From the NCBI GenBank assembly GCA_017860085.1, contig JAFNAJ010000073.1, forward strand, positions 1 to 11,284: a stretch of 11,284 bases of DNA. The letters are read 5' to 3'. The notes beneath the pieces were generated by a model. That model was given only the letters and a program-made list of their open reading frames with translations. It searched no databases and had not been told where the DNA came from. The number at the start of each line of letters is the position of its first letter. Within the stretch, counting starts at the first letter, position 1. Below, in pieces: positions 6,890 to 11,284 of the stretch. This DNA comes from Acidobacteriota bacterium. GTDB taxonomy: Bacteria; Acidobacteriota; Vicinamibacteria; Vicinamibacterales; JAFNAJ01. The position numbers were made by a program, and so were the translations under genes.

Positions 6890-8229
6890 TGTCGTCCGAC
6901 CGCCCGTTCGAGCTGCGCCTGGGCAAGGCGCGCAGACGCGAGCGCCCGCGTTTCATCGAGTTCCGACTGCAGCTGCACGACCTGTGCGTCGAGCACTTCG
7001 GTGCTGGTGGCCACGCCGGCCGTGTACCGGTTGCGAAGGACACGGTGCGCCTCGGTCGCGCTTCGCACGGCCTCTCTCGCCGAGACCAGGGCAGCACGCG
7101 CGGTTTCGAGATCGATGCGTCGCTGACGCACCTCGGCCTCCAGCCGCGTGTCGAATTCGGCCAACCGCTCTTCCGACGCGCGGCGGGCCGCGTCACTCGT
7201 GGCCACCTCGGCGCGCACCCGTCCACCGTCAAAGAGGGTCCACGACGCGTTGACGCCGACGTCCCACGACTCCTGCCAGATGTCCTCGCGCGGGAAGATC
7301 TTGGGGTTGGGGCGCGCGAGATCGACGCCGCCGCCCACCGCCACCACCGGCCGCTTCCCGGCGGCTGCCGCGTCGGTCCTGGCGCCGGCCGCGGTCACGC
7401 GCGCGTCGAGCGCCGCACGATCGGATCGCTGCTGCCGTGCCTCGTCCAGCAGCGCGGGCACGTCAGCGATCGGTGCGGGCGGCGCGACGAGTGGCTCCAC
7501 GGGCTCGACCGGGGTTTCGTGAGGAATACCCGTGAGTCGACGCAGCTCGAGCGCCGACGTCTCGACCAGGTTCTGCGCCTCGACGAGCAGCGTGCGCTGC
7601 AGCGCGTGCCGGGCTTCCGCCTGCGTCACGTCGCTCGGAGGCACCAAACCGGTGCGGAGTCGGGCGCGGGCGTCCGAGAGCTGGGCCTCGACGCGGCCGA
7701 GCGCCTCCTCGACCACACGCACCGCTTCCCGCGCAGTCACGACCGCCCAGTAGGCGCGGGTGACCTCAAAGCGCAGGTCGGTGCGCCCGGCGGCGACGTC
7801 GTGGGCGGCCGCCTCGGCCTCCGCGCTCGCCGCTCGAACCAGCGCGTCCACGCGGCCGCCGGTGTAGACGAGCCACTGCAGGTCGAGACGGCTGCGCCAG
7901 TTGTCAGGCACGTCAGGGTAGATGACCCGCAGGCCCGCGCCTGGCTGGAGGATGGCGAACTCGTCCACGTGGTTGGTCCGGCTGTAGCCGCCGAGGGCTG
8001 CAACCTGCGGCCGGTCACCCGAGCGGGCGATCCCGATGGCCGCGGTGCTCGAGTCGCGGCGCGCGCCGAGCTCGGCCAGGCGGTGGCTGGTTTCGTAGCC
8101 GCGGGCGATGGCCTCCGCCAGCGTGAGGCGCACCGGGCCTGGCTGTGCTCGGGCAGGGGAGGCCGACGCCAGCGCAACGAGAACGAGGGCGAGCGTCGTT
8201 CGTGCAGTCGAACATCTGGCCATGGTCAT
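6886..8229 (-). CDS. TolC-family outer membrane efflux protein
   Basis: This 447-residue protein would form the outer-membrane barrel and periplasmic tunnel of the exporter. A Sec signal peptide spans about 1-28, with a hydrophobic LALVLVALASAS core and an ARA cleavage motif before QPG. The mature part shows the internal duplication of the OEP family. LVYTGGRVDAL (120-130) is echoed by LFDGGRVRAEV (332-342), and RLRTGLVPPSDVTQAEA (190-206) is echoed by RYTAGVATSTEVLDAQ (401-416). Each is set in long alanine/glutamate/arginine-rich helices. The length is normal for TolC-like proteins. The start ATG at 8227-8229 overlaps the stop of the first ATPase (ATGA); an in-frame ATG at 8223 is an alternative. 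The stop overlaps the start of the second ATPase in the same way. Lying between the two ATPase genes is unusual. It implies a channel dedicated to this exporter rather than a shared housekeeping TolC. Confidence 0.93.
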   Translation of the reverse strand: MTMARCSTARTTLALVLVALASASPARAQPGPVRLTLAEAIARGYETSHRLAELGARRDSSTAAIGIARSGDRPQVAALGGYSRTNHVDEFAILQPGAGLRVIYPDVPDNWRSRLDLQWLVYTGGRVDALVRAASAEAEAAAHDVAAGRTDLRFEVTRAYWAVVTAREAVRVVEEALGRVEAQLSDARARLRTGLVPPSDVTQAEARHALQRTLLVEAQNLVETSALELRRLTGIPHETPVEPVEPLVAPPAPIADVPALLDEARQQRSDRAALDARVTAAGARTDAAAAGKRPVVAVGGGVDLARPNPKIFPREDIWQESWDVGVNASWTLFDGGRVRAEVATSDAARRASEERLAEFDTRLEAEVRQRRIDLETARAALVSAREAVRSATEAHRVLRNRYTAGVATSTEVLDAQVVQLQSELDETRALASARLAQAQLERAVGRQ

Positions 8230-9227
8230 ACCGCTCCGTCAGTCGAGTAGCCAGCGTCGGGGCGGACATCCTCGACAACCGTTGTCCTGGCCGTCTCGCT
8301 CGCCAGGAGGTCGATGAACAGGTCTTCGAGCGAGGCGTGCACCACGCGAACCTGGGCGTCGATGCCGCCGGCCGACTCGAGCTGGCGTGTCAGCCACGTC
8401 ACGGCGGCGTCGCCGCGGCGGTCGCGCAGCTGCACGTGCATTCGCTCCCCGAAGGCCTGGAGCTGTTCGACCCCGTCGAGCGCAGTCAGGACCGTCTCGA
8501 CCTTGTCGTGCGGCGAGCCCACGACCTCGAGGATCTCGCCGCGGTACCCGGCGCGAAGGGTATTGGGGTCGTCGAGGGCCATCAGGTGGCCGTCGTGCAG
8601 GAGCGCCACGCGGGAGCAGCGTTCGGCTTCGTCGAGGTAGGGCGTCGCCATCACGATCGTCAGCCCCTGCTGCAGGAACTCCGACAGCAGCTTCCAGAAC
8701 TCGCGACGCGACACGGGGTCGACCCCGGTGGTCGGCTCGTCGAGCAGGATGAGATCGGGCTCGTGCACCAGCGTGCAGGCGAGTGCGAGCTTCTGCTTCA
8801 TGCCGCCCGAGAGCTTCGCAGCGAGGCGCGAACGGTACGGCGTGAGCTGGGTGAGCTCGAGCAGTCGCCGGCGACGCTCGTGGTATCGCCACATCCCGTG
8901 AATGGAGGCAAAGAACGCGATGTTCTCGTCGACGCTGAGGTCGCCGTAGAGGCTGAACCGCTGCGAGAGGTAGCCGACCCGTCGTGTCAGCGCCCGGTGC
9001 TCGCGCACCGGGTCGAGCCCGAGCGTGCGAGCCCTGCCGGATGTGGCCCCGAGCAGGCCGGCCATGAGCCGAATGGTGGTGGTCTTGCCGGCGCCGTCCG
9101 GCCCAATCAGGCCGAACATCTCGCCGCGCCGCACCTCGAGGGTTACCCGGTCGAGCGCCGTTGTCGCGCCGTAGCGGCGGGTGACCGTCTCGAGCGACAC
9201 GGCGGGTGCGGTCAGTTCCTGCGACAC
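8226..9227 (-). CDS. ABC exporter ATPase, equivalent to the N-terminal half of YbhF (H-loop His replaced by Pro)
   Basis: This is a 333-residue cytoplasmic nucleotide-binding protein. Motifs seen are Walker A GPDGAGKT (42-49), Q-loop Gln89 in YLSQRFSLYGDLS, a near-canonical signature LSGGM (139-143), Walker B LILLDE (159-164) and D-loop GVDP. The H-loop position reads VMATPYLDEAERC, so proline (residue 196) stands where the switch histidine is expected. The N-terminal ATPase halves of YbhF and RbbA are likewise altered at this point, as I recall. Beyond the ATPase core, residues about 225-315 form a separate C-terminal domain ending near ASLEDLFIDL. The start is GTG at 9225-9227, with GAGG seven bases upstream overlapping the preceding stop codon. 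It is the third gene of the run and overlaps the TolC gene at its end. It is expected to pair with the second ATPase, its own intact signature completing that partner's ATP site. Confidence 0.93.
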   Translation of the reverse strand: MSQELTAPAVSLETVTRRYGATTALDRVTLEVRRGEMFGLIGPDGAGKTTTIRLMAGLLGATSGRARTLGLDPVREHRALTRRVGYLSQRFSLYGDLSVDENIAFFASIHGMWRYHERRRRLLELTQLTPYRSRLAAKLSGGMKQKLALACTLVHEPDLILLDEPTTGVDPVSRREFWKLLSEFLQQGLTIVMATPYLDEAERCSRVALLHDGHLMALDDPNTLRAGYRGEILEVVGSPHDKVETVLTALDGVEQLQAFGERMHVQLRDRRGDAAVTWLTRQLESAGGIDAQVRVVHASLEDLFIDLLASETARTTVVEDVRPDAGYSTDGAV

Positions 9228-9234
9228 GGCAGCC

Positions 9235-10308
9235 TCACTGCCCCTTGTCGACAGGCGAGGCGGGGCGGGCGTCGGTCGGTGCCAGCCCGAGCTCGGCCTC
9301 CACGGGCATGCCGGGCTTCAGCACGCCCTCCCGGTTGTCCACGGTCACCTTCAGTCGGTAGACCAGCTTGGATCGCTCCTCGGCCGTCTGCACGTTCCGC
9401 GGCGTGAACTCGGCCTTCGGCGAGATGTACGACACGCGTCCCGCAAGGCCCGAGCCGCCAGCGTCGGTGAACACCGTCGCGGCCTGTCCGAGGCGCACGC
9501 GTGGCACGACGGGCTCGTCCACGTAGACGTTCGCCCACGCATGGTCGAGGTCCGTCACCACGACGAGGGTGGATCGGGGCATGACGATCTCGCCCCGCTC
9601 GACCAGCTTCTCGGTGACGAGGCCCGCCACGGGAGAGACGACGGTGGCGTCGCGCAGCGCCTTCTCGAGGGTGGCAATCTGCGCATCGGTCCCCTGGAGC
9701 CGCGCACGCGCCCCATCGATCTCCTCGCGTCGTGCGCCTGCCTTGAGACGCAGGTACGTTTCGCGCGCGGCCCGTACGCGCTGCCCGGCGCTGAGGACTC
9801 GTTGTCCCGCCACCTCGACCCTCGTCCGGGCATCGTCACGCTGCTTCTCGGAGCCCGAGTTCGACTTGAGCAGCTCGTCGAATCGCTTGAAGTCGAGTTC
9901 GGCCGACGACTGCTCGGCGCGGGCGCCTGCCAGCTCGGCCTCGGCGGCTGCCTGCTGAGCTTCGGCCTGGCGGATGTCCTCGTCTCGGGCTCCCGCGAGC
10001 AACAGACGCAGTTGGGCGTCGGCGGCGCCCCGTTCCGCCCGTGCCCGTGCGAGCGCCAGTTCGGTGTCGGCCGTGTCGAGGCGTGCAACGACGTCGCCGA
10101 CCGCGACGTGGCTGCCTTCGTCTACCGGGAGTTCCACGAGCCGCCCCCCGACCTCCGGGGCGAGGCGGACCTCGGTCGCCTCGACGTAGCCGGAGGCCCG
10201 CACCAGATCAGCAGGAGGACGATCCCGGCAGGCGGCTGCCGCGGCGGCGAGCAGGAGGGCTGTTCCTACACAGAGCGGGCGAGACTGGGAGTGCCGGTGG
10301 GGCGTCAT
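9235..10308 (-). CDS. HlyD-family periplasmic membrane-fusion protein, YbhG-like, probable lipoprotein
   Basis: This 357-residue adaptor bridges the ABC permease and the TolC-type channel. The N-terminus has a hydrophobic stretch ending AAAAAC, giving a possible lipobox with Cys27. That would anchor the protein to a membrane by lipid instead of a transmembrane helix. The first half-lipoyl segment is at about 38-80 (GYVEATEVRLAPEVGG, DEGSHVAVGD). A long coiled-coil hairpin spans about 83-216 and is rich in Ala, Glu, Arg and Gln. The second half-lipoyl follows (TVVSPVAGLV, 222-231), then a beta-barrel domain with WANVYVDE. The C-terminal signature ISPKAEFTPRNVQT (295-308), followed by LVYRLKVTV, is close to E. 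coli YbhG as I remember it. The start ATG at 10306-10308 overlaps the tetR stop (ATGA). A seven-base gap separates its stop from the first ATPase. Confidence 0.94.
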   Translation of the reverse strand: MTPHRHSQSRPLCVGTALLLAAAAAACRDRPPADLVRASGYVEATEVRLAPEVGGRLVELPVDEGSHVAVGDVVARLDTADTELALARARAERGAADAQLRLLLAGARDEDIRQAEAQQAAAEAELAGARAEQSSAELDFKRFDELLKSNSGSEKQRDDARTRVEVAGQRVLSAGQRVRAARETYLRLKAGARREEIDGARARLQGTDAQIATLEKALRDATVVSPVAGLVTEKLVERGEIVMPRSTLVVVTDLDHAWANVYVDEPVVPRVRLGQAATVFTDAGGSGLAGRVSYISPKAEFTPRNVQTAEERSKLVYRLKVTVDNREGVLKPGMPVEAELGLAPTDARPASPVDKGQ

Positions 10309-10970
10309 GCGTGTGCTCCAGAGCCTGCAGGCCCGGTTCCGTCCGGTCCCGCGTTGAGCATGGCCAGGGCGAGGTGTTGCAGATGCTCGATGAGTTGCGA
10401 CTCGTCCGGGGTGGGCAGATCGAGGCCGATCTTCGCGGCCGCGGCCGCCCGCATCGGCCCGCTGGCGGTGAGCATCGCCACGGGCCCGAGAACCGAGAAA
10501 TACGCCAGCATCGGGTCGACGGGACGGAAGCTCCCGGCGGCGACGCCCTCGCCGAGCACTTCGGCGAAGGTGAGAGGGATGACGAGCAGCAGCCGGATCG
10601 ACTCGGCGTCGAGATGGGCGCCGTGCTCCACCATCTCGCGCATCATGATCGGCGGAAACTGTGGCCGCTGGGAGATTTCCTGGGCGAAGGCGGCCACCAG
10701 TCGCTGCAGTTTCTCGGCGGGCCGCGCGGGCGCATCGACGATCTCCCGCATGCGGGTGCCGACGGCGCGAAAGATCTCGCGAAGCATCTCGCGGTAGAGA
10801 CCTTCCTTGCTGCCGAAGTGGTAATAGACCATCGCCTTGTTGAGGTGTGCGCGTCGCGCGATGCGCTCGACGCTGACGCCGTCGTAGCCTCTCGCGGCGA
10901 ATTCGGCCGTCGCGGCGGCGAGCAACCGCGAGCGTGAGCCGGGGCCGGCTTTGCGGCGAGGTCGGGCCAT
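10305..10970 (-). CDS. TetR-family transcriptional repressor, CecR-like in context
   Basis: This is a 221-residue regulator. The N-terminal TetR DNA-binding domain spans about 12-60. Its helix-turn-helix is VSVERIARRAHLNKAMVYYH (32-51), followed by the family hallmark FGSKEGLY. The remainder is a helical ligand-binding and dimerisation domain with no recognised ligand motif. It heads the exporter operon, as cecR does for ybhGFSR in E. coli. The start ATG at 10968-10970 lies three bases from an 18-base perfect palindrome. No Shine-Dalgarno sequence is possible in that AT-rich stretch, so the mRNA may be leaderless or nearly so. The regulator probably represses its own operon until a ligand, perhaps the exported compound, is bound. 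An arginine- and proline-rich N-terminal tail precedes the HTH domain. The family call is firm; the effector is unknown. Confidence 0.94.
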   Translation of the reverse strand: MARPRRKAGPGSRSRLLAAATAEFAARGYDGVSVERIARRAHLNKAMVYYHFGSKEGLYREMLREIFRAVGTRMREIVDAPARPAEKLQRLVAAFAQEISQRPQFPPIMMREMVEHGAHLDAESIRLLLVIPLTFAEVLGEGVAAGSFRPVDPMLAYFSVLGPVAMLTASGPMRAAAAAKIGLDLPTPDESQLIEHLQHLALAMLNAGPDGTGPAGSGAHA

Positions 10971-10973
10971 AAA

Positions 10974-10991
10974 TAACTAACTAGTTAGTTA
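10974..10991. promoter_or_regulatory. Palindromic operator for the TetR repressor
   Basis: TAACTAACTAGTTAGTTA is a perfect 18-base palindrome centred on CTAG. Two further outer pairs match (10971 with 10994, 10972 with 10993) after one mismatch. It is AT-rich inside GC-rich DNA, lies immediately upstream of the tetR start codon, and has the size usual for TetR-family sites. Binding would cover the -10 region and the likely transcription start of the exporter operon. That the encoded TetR protein binds here is inferred from position and symmetry. Confidence 0.75.
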
Positions 10992-11015
10992 ATTCATCGG
11001 CCTGGTCAATGTCAA
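10987..11015 (-). promoter_or_regulatory. Candidate sigma-70-type promoter of the tetR-exporter operon
   Basis: On the minus strand a perfect TTGACA (-35) occupies 11010-11015. A 17-base spacer leads to TTAACT (-10, three of six consensus matches) at 10987-10992. The predicted transcription start near 10980 leaves an mRNA leader of only about ten bases before the tetR ATG. The -10 overlaps the palindromic operator, which suits repression. The -35 is convincing; the -10 is weak. Confidence 0.5.
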
Positions 11016-11019
11016 ACCC

Positions 11020-11104
11020 AGAAACCGGGTCGGAGTCAATTTCACTTTCTGCCACCCAACCGGGCGAGGTGGCAGAAAGTGAAATTGACTCCGACCCGGT
11101 TTCT
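11020..11104. repeat. Perfect inverted repeat, 37-base arms around an 11-base loop (REP/MITE-like)
   Basis: Bases 11020-11056 are the exact reverse complement of 11068-11104, with loop CAACCGGGCGA between them. The first mismatches are at 11019/11105 and 11057/11067. As RNA or single-stranded DNA this would fold into a very stable hairpin. The arm contains GGGTCGGAGTCAATTTC. I recall this kind of sequence as an abundant dispersed element in acidobacterial genomes and near REP-associated (RAYT) transposases; that is memory, not a search. No transposase is encoded in the window. It lies between the tetR promoter and the start of the plus-strand gene at 11190 and begins five bases upstream of the -35 box. 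I see no clear target-site duplication at its edges. Confidence 0.85.
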
Positions 11105-11189
11105 CCTGTAAACATATCGAGCGTTCGGTTTGTAGCGTCCCGGCTCTCGTCGCGACGCCCGTCTCCGAGAAACCCGCGGAGGAATCCCC

Positions 11190-11284
11190 ATGACACTCGC
11201 CTCGTTCACCCGGTTCGCGCGGCGCGCCCGCTGGGCCCTCGTCGCCACGCTGCTGCTCGCCCTCACGCCAACACCACCCGCGAC
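11190..11284 (+). CDS. Start of a secreted or membrane-anchored protein, function unknown (partial)
   Basis: Only 31 codons are visible before the window ends. ATG at 11190-11192 is preceded by GGAGGAA at 11178-11184, a strong Shine-Dalgarno sequence five bases away. The peptide begins MTLASFTRFARRARWALV and continues through a leucine/alanine-rich hydrophobic stretch (ATLLLALTPTPPA). This is a normal Sec signal peptide with a basic n-region. It is divergent from the tetR-exporter operon. Nothing of the mature domain can be seen, so no family is assigned. The signal could also be a first membrane helix. Confidence 0.7.
   Translation, partial: MTLASFTRFARRARWALVATLLLALTPTPPA

Noticed and set aside
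9181..10797. A 538-codon plus-strand frame opposite the fusion-protein and tetR genes, with similar long plus frames at 6889-8250 and 8145-9407
   Set aside because: All lie opposite recognised genes, have no ribosome-binding context or family motif, and follow from the third-position GC bias of the real genes.
11105..11177. A promoter for the plus-strand gene at 11190
   Set aside because: The stretch holds AT-rich bits such as TGTAAACATAT, but no -35/-10 pair with acceptable spacing could be supported.
10981..11266. Two short minus-strand open frames covering the inverted repeat
   Set aside because: They span a palindromic repeat, the operator or the divergent gene's leader, have no family resemblance, and lack ribosome-binding sites.
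1..11284. CRISPR arrays, tRNA or rRNA genes, toxin-antitoxin pairs, defence or phage genes
   Set aside because: No spaced direct repeats, no tRNA-like cloverleaf, and no motif of such families was seen on either strand.

Overview
The window is GC-rich, densely coded bacterial DNA with short intergenic gaps and a long run of genes whose stop and start codons overlap. Composition and protein style (Tat-exported M24 peptidase, C/G-ending codons, a hairpin repeat of the 'GGGTCGGAGTCAATTTC' kind) suggest an Acidobacteriota-like soil bacterium, perhaps Vicinamibacteria. That placement is inference from memory and was not tested.

Layout. (1) Bases 1-521, minus strand: the N-terminal part of a PLP-dependent threonine/serine dehydratase or racemase, cut by the window edge. 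(2) 623-1906, plus: a Tat-signal M24 family (Xaa-Pro type) metallopeptidase, divergent from the dehydratase. (3) 1989-10970, minus: one long operon-like run. In transcription order it holds a TetR regulator, a YbhG/HlyD-type membrane-fusion protein (probable lipoprotein), a first ABC ATPase, a TolC-family outer-membrane protein, a second ABC ATPase, a YbhS-like permease, a YbhR-like permease, a SpoU/TrmH-type RNA methyltransferase and a class I/II aminotransferase. The aminotransferase reading frame is broken near 2173. (4) 10971-11189: a regulatory and repeat-bearing intergenic region with a palindromic operator, a -35-like TTGACA and a perfect 37-bp-arm inverted repeat. (5) 11190 to the end, plus: the first codons of a protein with a signal peptide.

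How the genes fit together. TetR, fusion protein, ATPases and two permeases correspond gene for gene to the Enterobacterial cecR-ybhG-ybhF-ybhS-ybhR set. Here the two-domain ATPase YbhF is split into two separate proteins, and a dedicated TolC-type outer-membrane channel lies between them. The two ATPases carry complementary degenerate motifs (Pro in place of the H-loop His in one, LAGGW in place of LSGGQ in the other). This predicts a heterodimer with one catalytic and one degenerate ATP site. The whole set looks like a complete tripartite ABC exporter, from cytoplasm to outside, repressed by its own TetR protein at an AT-rich palindrome next to the tetR start codon.

I found no tRNA, rRNA, CRISPR array, integrase or insertion sequence. 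No gene-free stretch exceeds 300 bases. I do not see a wholly new system. The most unusual items are the split ATPase with the TolC gene in the gap, the perfect inverted repeat beside the tetR promoter, the heptanucleotide repeat inside the second ATPase's N-terminus, and the internally deleted aminotransferase.
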